Source of the DNA: Streptomyces sp. NBC_01408
Lineage (GTDB): Bacteria > Actinomycetota > Actinomycetes > Streptomycetales > Streptomycetaceae
Direction: 5' to 3'
Assembly (NCBI RefSeq): GCF_026340255.1
Contig: NZ_JAPEPJ010000001.1
Location: 930,001-994,000, forward strand
Length of the DNA stretch: 64,000 bases
In this document: positions 38,539-46,361 of the stretch, piece after piece
Position numbering within the stretch: position 1 is the stretch's first letter
How the letters are laid out: each line of letters starts with the position of its first letter
Notes under the pieces: model-generated
What the model saw: only the letters and a program-made list of their open reading frames with translations
Told to the model about the DNA's origin: nothing
Databases searched by the model: none
Program-made: the position numbers and the translations under genes

Positions 38539-38826
38539 TCACCGTGGCGCTCCCCTCACCGAAGGGGCGAGGCAGTACCCACGGGCGGCGCCCGATCCCA
38601 GTGCGGCCACGAGCAGGCTGTGGGCCTTGGTCCTGGCGGCGGCGAGGTCGTCGGCCCGGACGAAGAGGGCGACGTTCATGCCGTGCTGCACGGGGCGGAC
38701 CCGGATGTGTTCCAGTGCGTGCTGCGGGCCGGCGTGGGCCCAGACGGCGTCCTGGAGCAGGGCGGCTTCGTTCTCCGTACCCGCTAAGCCGGTGTCGCTG
38801 GCCAGGGGCAGGTGGACGAGGAGCAT
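38539..38826 (-). CDS. 95-residue protein of a secreted-peptide cassette, function unknown
   Basis: ATG 5 nt after the peptide gene stop. It contains QHALEHIRVRPVQHGMNVALFVRADDLAAARTKAHSLL, a pattern (EHI/V-x-V-x-P, then LF-L/V-RADDLAAA) that I associate from memory with small proteins beside short secreted peptides in Streptomyces. There is no signal peptide or membrane helix. The tight spacing to the peptide gene suggests co-expression and a linked job, such as immunity, maturation or binding of the peptide; this is inference. Confidence 0.65.
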   Translation of the reverse strand: MLLVHLPLASDTGLAGTENEAALLQDAVWAHAGPQHALEHIRVRPVQHGMNVALFVRADDLAAARTKAHSLLVAALGSGAARGYCLAPSVRGAPR

Positions 38827-38831
38827 CCCGA

Positions 38832-38984
38832 TCAGTCCCAGCCGATGCCGTTGGTCACGACCGAACCCTTGGCGCTGACCGAGGCGGGTGCCGCGTCCCA
38901 GCCGATGCCGGTTCCGGCGGCGAGGGCGCCGCCCAGGAGGGCGGAGGCGATGACGGTGGTGATGCGGCGAGTGGTTTTCGACAT
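38832..38984 (-). CDS. Small secreted peptide ending in NGIGWD
   Basis: 50 residues, ATG with GGGGG seven bases upstream. A Lys/Arg start (MSKTTRRITT) and hydrophobic core (VIASALLGGALAAG) form a signal peptide with an ASVSA-like cleavage region, leaving a short mature part, perhaps KGSVVTNGIGWD. The motif GIGWD occurs twice: once within the leader end and once as the C-terminus. No Cys, so not a disulphide peptide. It could be a signalling peptide or a ribosomally made precursor. A LuxR-type regulator is transcribed divergently from it. Confidence 0.65.
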   Translation of the reverse strand: MSKTTRRITTVIASALLGGALAAGTGIGWDAAPASVSAKGSVVTNGIGWD

Positions 38985-39139
38985 GGCTGTGCCCCCGAGG
39001 TGACGACGTGGTTTTTGGATTCGGTCGGGCTGTAGGCCGGGCCCTGAGGCCTGGCCGGGGGGTTTTCGTTTCCCCCGCCGTTCCGGTGTGATCACCATCT
39101 TGGTCGGCCCGGAAGGGCCCCGGAAGGGTTCCGGACCGG

Positions 39140-39167
39140 CACCAAGTGGCCTGGCACCTTGGTGCCA
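39140..39167. promoter_or_regulatory. Overlapping dyads between the peptide and regulator genes, candidate operator
   Basis: Two overlapping inverted repeats: CACCAAG (39140-39146) with CTTGGTG (39158-39164), and TGGCACC (39152-39158) with GGTGCCA (39161-39167). They sit midway in the divergent intergenic region, where a local regulator would be expected to act. A related GGTGCC-N4-GGCACC dyad lies at 20754-20769. Confidence 0.5.
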
Positions 39168-39279
39168 CCTCGGCGCGTTTTTCCGGTCCGCGGGACGCGT
39201 TCATTGCGACGTCTGTGCAGGTCCTGCGATGATCACGTGCAGAACAAGAGTGTTCGCTTGTCAGTCGGGGGGCTGGGAC

Positions 39280-40266
39280 ATGCTGGCAGTACTGGGTTTG
39301 GGTTCCGCATCGGAAGCCGTCTACCGCGCGATGCTCGCGGACCCGCTCGGCGGGGTCGATGACCTCTGCGAACGGCTGGGGATGCCCGAGGCGGCCGTAC
39401 GGGCGGCTCTGGACGAGCTCGCCGATCTCGAACTCCTGCGCGCCTCACGGGACATACCGGGTGCCATGCGCCCGGTCAGCCCGGAGGTGGGGCTGGAGCT
39501 GATCCTGCGCCGCCAGGAGGAGGACCTGCTGCGCCGCCAGCAGGAGCTCGCCCGCAGCAAGGCTGCCGCGGCGCGCGCCGTGGCCGAGTACGCGGACCTG
39601 CGGCCGAACGTGCGGGCCGACACCACGGAACGCCTCGTCGGGCTCGACGCGATCCAGAGCAAGCTCGAAGTGCTCGGTAAGGAGGTCTCGCGCGAGTGCC
39701 TGGCCGTGATGCCGGGCGGCGCGCAGTCCCAGGCCAGCCTGGACGCCTCGCGCCCGCTGGACGAGGACGCGATGGGCCGGGGCGTGGCGCTCCTGACCCT
39801 CTACCAGGACAGCGTGCGCAACGACCCCGCCACCCTCGCCTACGCCCGCTGGATGACGCAGCAGGGCGGGCTGGTCCGCACCCACCCGACGCTGCCTCCG
39901 CGGCTGCTCGTCTTCGACCGCGAGGTGGCCGTCGTACCCGTCGACCCGGCGAACACCCGCCTCGGCGCCCTGTGCACCCGGGAGCCGGGCATCGTCGCCT
40001 CGCTGACCGCGCTGTTCGAGCAGACCTGGCTGACCGCGGTCCCCCTGGGCGCCGACCGGCCCCAGGAGGAGGCGACCGGGCTGGCCCCCGGTGAGAAGGA
40101 GCTGCTCAAGCTCCTCGCCTCCGGCATGACGGACGAGGGCGCGGCCAAGCGGCTGGGCATCTCCCTGCGCACCGTACGGCGGCAGATGGCGGCCCTGATG
40201 GAGCGCCTGGACGCCTCCAGCCGCTTCGAGGCGGGCCTGAAGGCGGCCCAGCGGGGCTGGCTCTAG
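39280..40266 (+). CDS. LuxR-type regulator with N-terminal TrmB-like winged helix
   Basis: 328 residues starting MLAVLGLGSASEAVYRAML. The N-terminal ~65 residues resemble a TrmB/winged-helix domain (GVDDLCERLGMPEAAVRAALDELADLELL). A basic, helical linker (RRQEEDLLRRQQELARSKAAAAR) leads to a middle effector-like domain. A C-terminal LuxR HTH covers about 265-325 (GEKELLKLLASGMTDEGAAKRLGISLRTVRRQMAAL). An open frame extends upstream, but the ATG at 39280 fits the family and has GGGGGG upstream. It is divergent from the secreted peptide gene and may respond to it. Confidence 0.9.
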   Translation: MLAVLGLGSASEAVYRAMLADPLGGVDDLCERLGMPEAAVRAALDELADLELLRASRDIPGAMRPVSPEVGLELILRRQEEDLLRRQQELARSKAAAARAVAEYADLRPNVRADTTERLVGLDAIQSKLEVLGKEVSRECLAVMPGGAQSQASLDASRPLDEDAMGRGVALLTLYQDSVRNDPATLAYARWMTQQGGLVRTHPTLPPRLLVFDREVAVVPVDPANTRLGALCTREPGIVASLTALFEQTWLTAVPLGADRPQEEATGLAPGEKELLKLLASGMTDEGAAKRLGISLRTVRRQMAALMERLDASSRFEAGLKAAQRGWL

Positions 40267-40344
40267 GGACACCCTCGGGAGGACACCCTCCAGGGACGCC
40301 CTCCACGGACACCCTTCAGCGAGACCTTCCAGAGGACACCCCCT
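40267..40344. repeat. 13-bp tandem repeats after the regulator gene
   Basis: About five and a half degenerate copies of GGACACCCTCCAG (units near 40267, 40281, 40294, 40307, 40320 and 40333) fill the gap between the regulator stop and the convergent ligase gene. Confidence 0.75.
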
Positions 40345-42093
40345 AACACCCCAGGGGCTCGTCCCCGTACAGCTCCGCGATCTGCGCCGCGTAGCGTTGC
40401 GCCACCGCGCGGCGGCGGAGTTTCAGCGTCGGGGTGAGGGTGCCCGCGTCCACCGAGAGGTCCTCAGGCAGGACGTGGAAGGCCCGGATGCGGGCGGGGC
40501 GGGAGACCGTGGCGTTGGCCTCCGTCACCGCGGCCTCGACCAGGGCGCGGACGGCCGGGTGGGCGGACGGGACGGGGCCGAGGTCGAGGCCCTCCCGGGC
40601 GGCCCAGGCGGTGATCTCCTCCGCTTCCAGGGTGATCAGGGCGACCGGGTGCGGGCGGCGGTCACCGATCAGGACGGCGCGGGAGACGTAGCGGGAACGC
40701 TGTACGGCGAACTCGACCTCGGTCGGGGTGAGGTTCTTCCCGGCGGAGGTGATGATCAGCTCCTTCTTGCGGCCGGTGATGCGCAGGTAGCCCTCGGCGT
40801 CCAGTTCCCCGAGGTCTCCGGTGTGCAGCCAGCCCTGCGCGTCCAGCGCCTCCCCGGTCGCGGTCCGGTTCGCGTGGTAGCCGGGGAACACCATCGGGCC
40901 CCGGGCCAGGACCTCGCCGTCCTCCGCGATCCGTACCTCGCAGCCCGCGATCGGCCGGCCGACCGTGCCGTGGCGGACCGCCCCGGGGTGGTTGAGGGAG
41001 ATGACCCCGCCCGACTCCGTCATCCCATACCCCTCGAACACCGCTATCCCGCACGCCCGCAGGAAGTCCAGGGTCGCCGGGGCGATCGGGGCGCCGCCGG
41101 TGAGCGCCCATTTCAGCCGGCCGCCGAAGGCGCCCCGCACGAGGGAGTAGAGCGAACTCTCCGCGGCCTCGTACGCCGCCCGCGACTCTTCCGGCAGCCG
41201 GCCCTCGGCCGCCAGTACGCCGAGCCGCACGGCCTCCTCGAAACGGCCGCGGCCGCCCTCCTGGGCCTCCGCCAGCGAGAGCACCACCGAGTGCAGCTTC
41301 TCGAACAGCCGTGGTACGGAGGGGAGATGGGTGGGCCGCACCTCCGCCAGCTCCGGCAGTACGTCCTCGATCCGGCCGCCGAAGTAGCAGAGCTCCCCGC
41401 CCTCCAGCAGGGTGGTGAACTGGATCAGCTGTGCCAGCAGGTGCGCGAGCGGCAGGTAGAGGTAGGTGCGGTCCCCCGGGCCGCCCTTGATCAGCGGGAG
41501 GGTCGCGTCCTGGATCGCGCCGAGGTTGCCGTGGGTGAGGCGGCAGCCCTTGGGCAGGCCCGTCGTGCCCGAGGTGTAGACGATGGCCGCGTCCGCGCCG
41601 GGGGTGACGGCCTGCGCCCGGGCCAGGAGCGCGGATTCCGGGGCGGGTTCCCCGGCGGGCGGTGCGGGCAGCTCGTCCATCAGTACGGCCGACCGCAGCG
41701 TCGGCAGTTTCGCCCGCAGCGCCTCGACCCGGGCCCGCTGCCGTTCGTCGTCGCACACCACGAGCACCGCCTCGGAGTCCGACAGCACCCAGGCGAGCTC
41801 CTCCTCCCCCGCCGTCGGGTACACCGGCACGAGGACCGCGCCCGCGGCCAGCACCCCGAAGTGGGTGCGGGTCCACTGCGGGCGGGTCTCGGCCAGCACG
41901 GCACCCGCTCGCCCGCCGCGACCCCCAGCCCGAGCAGCGCCCGCCCGACGGCCCGTACCTCCGCGCCCAGTTCGGCGTAGGTGCGGGTCTGCCATCCGCC
42001 GTCCGCCGCCCGGAACCTGAGCGCCGGCTGCGGCCCGTACCGCTGCTCGGTCCACTGGGTGAACTCCGCCAGCGTGCTCGGCCGACCGTCCAT
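40343..42093 (-). pseudogene. AMP-dependent acyl-CoA synthetase, frameshifted near 41902
   Basis: Long-chain acyl-CoA ligase of the adenylate-forming family. The first ~64 codons (MDGRPSTLAEFTQW ... LGLGVAAGERV) are in one frame and the rest (AVLAETRPQWTRTHFGVLAAG ... to the stop) in another. One G:C pair appears missing around 41902-41904: GAGCGGGTGCCGTGCTGG where GAGCGGGTGGCCGTGCTGG would restore the family sequence. The rest is intact, including YTSGTTGLPKGC, EGYGMTESGG and RKKELIITSAGKNLTP. It is either a recent inactivating mutation or a sequencing error. AGG-rich ribosome site precedes the ATG at 42093. Confidence 0.85.
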
Positions 42094-42211
42094 CGCATGC
42101 CTCCCCGGGATTGGTGACCCCTCGACGCTAGGCACTCGCGGCGGCCCGGCGGCATGACCGGAAGCGTCACCACCGCTGACCTCAGCGCTCAATGGGGCTA
42201 CCGTCGGACCC

Positions 42212-43222
42212 ATGGGGAGGCGGACGATCACCGTGCACCACGTGCGCGCCGTGCTCGCGGGGGCCCGCGGCAGCGGCATCGACACCGTGCCGCTGCTCCA
42301 GGAGGCGCAGATCCCGCCGCTGCTGCTGGGCGACGACCGGGCGCGGATCACGCCCGCGCAGTTCGCCCGCCTGTTTCGGGCGCTGTACCGGACCACGCAG
42401 GACGAGTTCCTGGGCCTGAGCGCCGTCCCGAGCCGCCCGGGCACCTTCGCGATGATGTGTTACGCGTCCCTCGGCTGCCCGGACCTCGGCGCGGCCACGC
42501 AGCGGGCGGCCGCCTTCTACGGGCTCTTCCCCGGCGGGCCGGAGCTCGCGCTGGACGTCGAGGGCGGCGAGGCCCGGTTCACGGTGGCCAACGACTTCGC
42601 CCGGGACGAGGAGCGCTTCCTGACCGAGTGCGTGCTGGCCATCTGGCACCGGCTGAGCAGCTGGCTGATCGGGCGGCGCATCCCGCTCTCGTACGCCTCC
42701 TTCAGCTATCCCCCGCCCCCGCACGAGGAGGAGTACGAGATCCTCTTCGACTGCCCTGTCCGCTTCGGGGCGGGCCGTACGGCCGCCGCCTTCGACGCGC
42801 ACTGGCTGAGCGCCCCGCTCGTGCGGGACGAGCCCGCGCTCGATGCGATGCTGCGGCGGGCCCCCTTCGACCTGCTGTCGCGGCCGGAGTACGGGACCAC
42901 GGTCGCGGAGCAGGTGCGCCGGACCCTGACCCAGCAGCTGCGCGGCTCGCCCCGGCTGCCCGCGCTCGGGGAGGTGGCGGCGCGGCTCGCGGTGTCCCCG
43001 GCGACGCTGCGGCGCCGGCTCCAGCAGGAGGGGACCTCTTTCCAGCAGCTCAAGGACCATGTGCGGAGGGACGCGGCGATCGCGGGCCTGGCGGAGAGCG
43101 GTGAGCCGATCGCGGAGCTCGCGGCCCGGCTCGGCTTCTCGGAGGACACCGCCTTCCACCGGGCGTTCCGCCGCTGGACGGGGACGACGCCGGGTGCGTA
43201 CCGGGGGGCCGCGGGGGGCTAG
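42212..43222 (+). CDS. AraC-family transcriptional regulator
   Basis: 336 residues. An OruR-like ligand-binding region (about 1-220) is followed by the C-terminal double HTH: LPALGEVAARLAVSPATLRRRLQQEGTSFQQLKDH and IAELAARLGFSEDTAFHRAFRRWTGTTPGAYR. It is divergent from the frameshifted acyl-CoA ligase with 118 bp between starts, so it may control that gene. Ligand unknown; members of this branch often govern lipid or aromatic catabolism. Confidence 0.9.
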   Translation: MGRRTITVHHVRAVLAGARGSGIDTVPLLQEAQIPPLLLGDDRARITPAQFARLFRALYRTTQDEFLGLSAVPSRPGTFAMMCYASLGCPDLGAATQRAAAFYGLFPGGPELALDVEGGEARFTVANDFARDEERFLTECVLAIWHRLSSWLIGRRIPLSYASFSYPPPPHEEEYEILFDCPVRFGAGRTAAAFDAHWLSAPLVRDEPALDAMLRRAPFDLLSRPEYGTTVAEQVRRTLTQQLRGSPRLPALGEVAARLAVSPATLRRRLQQEGTSFQQLKDHVRRDAAIAGLAESGEPIAELAARLGFSEDTAFHRAFRRWTGTTPGAYRGAAGG

Positions 43223-43240
43223 CGGTTCCCTGCCCGCCCC

Positions 43241-43304
43241 AGGCTCCGCCCGGGTTCCTGGGGCTCCGCCCCGGACCCCGCGCCTCAAACGCCGGCGGGG
43301 CTGG
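43241..43304. repeat. Streptomyces REP-like intergenic repeat
   Basis: GGCTCCGCC-rich stretch with core CCGCGCCTCAAACGCCGGCG at 43278-43297, the inverse of the core at 21406-21428. Such elements are common between Streptomyces genes. Confidence 0.6.
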
Positions 43305-43432
43305 ATTCGGGCTGGGCCTGCCGTGCCCCGCGGCCAGGAAAGGTGAGCTGCGCGGTCAGCGACCTTCCTACCGGTCGGTCACTACCTTCACCTCACCTAC
43401 CCCCACACGGACCGTCTTCGGGAGAGCCGCCC

Positions 43433-44581
43433 ATGCGCATCCGCAGCACCGCCCTCGCCGCCGTGGCCGCCCTGGCCCTCTCGGCCTGGATCCCCGCCAC
43501 CGCCCGGGCCGAGGAGACCGCCGCCCGCCCCGGTGACGTCGTCAGCAGCGCCCCCTCCGCCTTCCACCCGCTGCCCGGCCAGCCCACCGGCACCAAGGCC
43601 TGGAAGATCCACTACCGCTCCACCACCGCCGACGGAGCCCCGAACCTCGTCTCCGGCACCGTGATCGTCCCGCAGGACGGCCGTACCGGTCCGCGCCCGC
43701 TCATCACCTACGCGGTGGGCACCGTCGGCATGGGCGACTCCTGCGCGCCGAGCAACAACTTCCCGTACGGCACCGCCATGGAGGCCAACCTCATCCAGCA
43801 ACTCACCCTGCGCGGCTGGGCCGTGGTCGTCACCGACTACGAGGGGCTCGGCACCCCCGGCGTCCACACCTACACCGTGGGCCCCTCCGCCGGACACGCC
43901 GTCCTCGACGCGGCGCGCGCCGCCCAGCGCCTGCCGGAGGCCGGGCTGTCGGCGACCGGCCCGGTCGGCATCATGGGCTACTCCCAGGGCGGCCAGGCCA
44001 GCAGCTGGGCCGCCGAACTGCACGGCTCGTACGCCCCGGAGCTCCAGGTGAAGGGCACGGCGACCGGCGGGGTCCCGGCCGACCTGATGGAGGTGGCCGA
44101 GTTCAACAACGGCTCCTTCGGCTCCGGGCTCATCTTCATGGCGGCGGCCGGGCAGGACGCGGCCTTCCCGGAGCTGAACCTGGACTCCTACCTCAACCCG
44201 GCGGGCCGGCTGCTCGTCGCCGGGATGAAGGAGAACTGCGTGGCGATCGACGCGATCGCCGGCTCCTTCAAGCGGATCTCCGACCTGACGACCAGGAACC
44301 CGCTCGCCCAGCCGGACTGGCAGGCCCGGCTGAACCAGAGCAGGCTCGGGCGGACCGCCCCGGCCGCGCCCGTGTACCAGTACCACGCGCTCGCCGACGA
44401 GCTGATTCCCTACGGGGTCGGCCGGCAGCTGCGCTCCGAGTGGTGCGCGAAGGGCGCCGACGTCGAGTTCGACACGATCTGGATCGGTGAGCACGTCAGC
44501 GGGGTGATCACCCAGTCCCCGGCGGCCGGCAACTGGCTGGCGGACCGCTTCGCCGGGCGTCCCACCCGCGCCAACTGCTGA
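43433..44581 (+). CDS. Secreted lipase (secretory lipase family)
   Basis: 382 residues starting MRIRSTALAAVAALALSAW. A signal peptide ending near ATARA is followed by an alpha/beta hydrolase of the secretory lipase (LIP) family. The nucleophile Ser is in MGYSQGG. Asp and His are expected in YHALADELIPYG and WIGEHVSG. GGGAG precedes the ATG at 43433; the frame is open 30 codons further upstream without signal-peptide logic. Four cysteines could form external disulphides. Confidence 0.92.
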   Translation: MRIRSTALAAVAALALSAWIPATARAEETAARPGDVVSSAPSAFHPLPGQPTGTKAWKIHYRSTTADGAPNLVSGTVIVPQDGRTGPRPLITYAVGTVGMGDSCAPSNNFPYGTAMEANLIQQLTLRGWAVVVTDYEGLGTPGVHTYTVGPSAGHAVLDAARAAQRLPEAGLSATGPVGIMGYSQGGQASSWAAELHGSYAPELQVKGTATGGVPADLMEVAEFNNGSFGSGLIFMAAAGQDAAFPELNLDSYLNPAGRLLVAGMKENCVAIDAIAGSFKRISDLTTRNPLAQPDWQARLNQSRLGRTAPAAPVYQYHALADELIPYGVGRQLRSEWCAKGADVEFDTIWIGEHVSGVITQSPAAGNWLADRFAGRPTRANC

Positions 44582-44613
44582 GCGCCCCGCCCGCAGCCCG
44601 CAGCCCCGCCGGG

Positions 44614-46209
44614 TCATTCTCCGGCGGGGCAGGACCGCGTCCCGGACGGCAGCCGCCCGTCGATCAGGAAGCGGTCCACGTAGCCCCGGACGCAGGCCGA
44701 GGACACGTACCCGGTGTGGCCGTCGCCCTTGTGGTCCACGACCACCGCCGAGCCCAGCCGGGCGGCCGTCTCCTCCGTCCACTCGTACGGGGTCGCCGGG
44801 TCGCCCCGGGTGCCGACCAGCAGCATGCGCGGGGCGCCCGGGTGGTCGATCTTCCGGATGAAGTCGGTGCCGGCGGGCCGCCCGTAGCAGGAGAGCACGG
44901 TCATCAGCTGGAGCGGCCCGAAGATCCTGGAGACGCTGAGGAACTCGCCCTGGAGGCCCATCAGTTCCTTCTCGATGGCCGCCGCCGTGGCCTTGTCGTC
45001 CGACCGGTCCGGGTCGTCGGCGCAGTTCACCGCGGCGAGCGCGGCGGAGCCGTTGTCGGCGGGCACGGGCACCGGCCCCTGGTCCTGTTCGTCCTCCTGC
45101 TCGTCGGGGGGTTCCGTCGGGCCGCCGAGCTGGAGGAGCCCGGCCGGGTCGCGGGACCGCTCGGCCGACTTCAGCGCGTCGGCGAGCGCGGGCCACATGC
45201 GCGGGGAGTACAGGGCCTCGGCGATGGAGCCGGCCGCGTCCTGCCCGGTGAAGTACGAGCCGTCGTGGCCGACCAGGGGTACCTGGTCGAGGCGCGCCAC
45301 CAGGGCTTCGACCTCCTTCTTGGCGGTGCGGGTGTTGGTCCCGTAGACACAGCCCGGCTGGTGGGCGCACCAGGCCAGGAAGTTGTCGAGGGCCCGCTGC
45401 TGGCCGCGCGCCGAGGCGAGGGCCTGCTCGGCCAGCGGCTCGGTGAGGGTGTCGACGCCGTCGAGGACCATCCGGCCGGTCTTCCCGGGGAACTGCGCGG
45501 CGTACACGGCGCCGAGCCGGGTCCCGTAGGAGAAGCCGAGGAAGTTGAGCTTCTTGTCCCCGAGGACCTGGCGCATCACGTCCATGTCGCGGGAGACGTT
45601 GACGGTGCCGATGTACGGGAGGACCGGGCCGGAGGCCAGTTCGCAGCGCCTGACCACGGCGCGCAGCGCGGCCAGCTGCTCCGCGGCGTCGCCGACCGCC
45701 GCCTCCTCCTCGGCCTGCTGGGAGCCTCCGCAGGAGACGGGCTCGCTGTGGCCGACGCCGCGGGGGTCGAAGGCGACGAGGTCGTAGCGCTCGCCGAGGT
45801 CGGCCAGCAGCTCGGGGTCGGCGGCGAGGCCGGCGATGCCCGGGCCGCCGGGGCCTCCGTAGTTCAGCAGGAGCGAGCCGATCCGCTTCTTCCGGTCGGT
45901 GGCCGGTATCCGGGCCAGGGCCACCTCGACCGTGCCCTTGGCGGGGGCGGCGTAGTCCAGCGGCACCTCGACGGTCGCGCACCTCATCCCGTCGGGCACC
46001 CGCTTCTCGGGGCAGTCGCCCCAGCGCAGGCGCTGCCCGTGGAAGGGTTCCAGCGGGTCGCCGCCGGCGGTCGGCGGGGCCGGGCCGGCCTGCGTCGGCG
46101 TGGCCCCGAGCAGGGCCAGGACCAGGACACAGGCCGCGGCAACGGCCTGCGCACGCGACCGGACGCGCGACCGGAAACGGAGAGGGGAACGGGAACGGGA
46201 ACGGGGCAC
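44614..46209 (-). CDS. Secreted alpha/beta hydrolase, tripeptidyl aminopeptidase-like
   Basis: 531 residues, GTG start with GAGGAGG upstream. The same frame stays open another 2.1 kb into the next gene, which is a chance effect of G+C bias. Signal peptide (AAACVLVLALLGATPTQA), catalytic Ser in FLGFSYGTRLGAVYAAQFP, oxyanion segment LNYGGPGGPG and a C-terminal TAP-like domain with PYEWTEETAARLGSAVVVDHKGDGHTGY containing the His. An acidic insert (EPPDEQEDEQDQG) lies in the cap. Probably releases peptides or acts on small esters; substrate unknown. Confidence 0.92.
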   Translation of the reverse strand: MPRSRSRSPLRFRSRVRSRAQAVAAACVLVLALLGATPTQAGPAPPTAGGDPLEPFHGQRLRWGDCPEKRVPDGMRCATVEVPLDYAAPAKGTVEVALARIPATDRKKRIGSLLLNYGGPGGPGIAGLAADPELLADLGERYDLVAFDPRGVGHSEPVSCGGSQQAEEEAAVGDAAEQLAALRAVVRRCELASGPVLPYIGTVNVSRDMDVMRQVLGDKKLNFLGFSYGTRLGAVYAAQFPGKTGRMVLDGVDTLTEPLAEQALASARGQQRALDNFLAWCAHQPGCVYGTNTRTAKKEVEALVARLDQVPLVGHDGSYFTGQDAAGSIAEALYSPRMWPALADALKSAERSRDPAGLLQLGGPTEPPDEQEDEQDQGPVPVPADNGSAALAAVNCADDPDRSDDKATAAAIEKELMGLQGEFLSVSRIFGPLQLMTVLSCYGRPAGTDFIRKIDHPGAPRMLLVGTRGDPATPYEWTEETAARLGSAVVVDHKGDGHTGYVSSACVRGYVDRFLIDGRLPSGTRSCPAGE

Positions 46210-46361
46210 TGCACCCTCCTCGGGTGGCCCCCCGGACCGGTCAGCCCACCATAGACGCGCTCCCGCGGCCCCGCCCGCCCAGAACGGCGGCCCGGCGGCC
46301 CGGCGGCCCGGCGGCGAGGTCGGATCGGGGCCGGCCCGGCCGCTGATCCGCCGGGCTCCTC

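Noticed and set aside
38190..38540. c-di-AMP (ydaO-type) riboswitch upstream of the wall hydrolase genes
   Set aside because: Such genes often carry it, but none of the conserved core was found here or upstream of 18000 or 31923.
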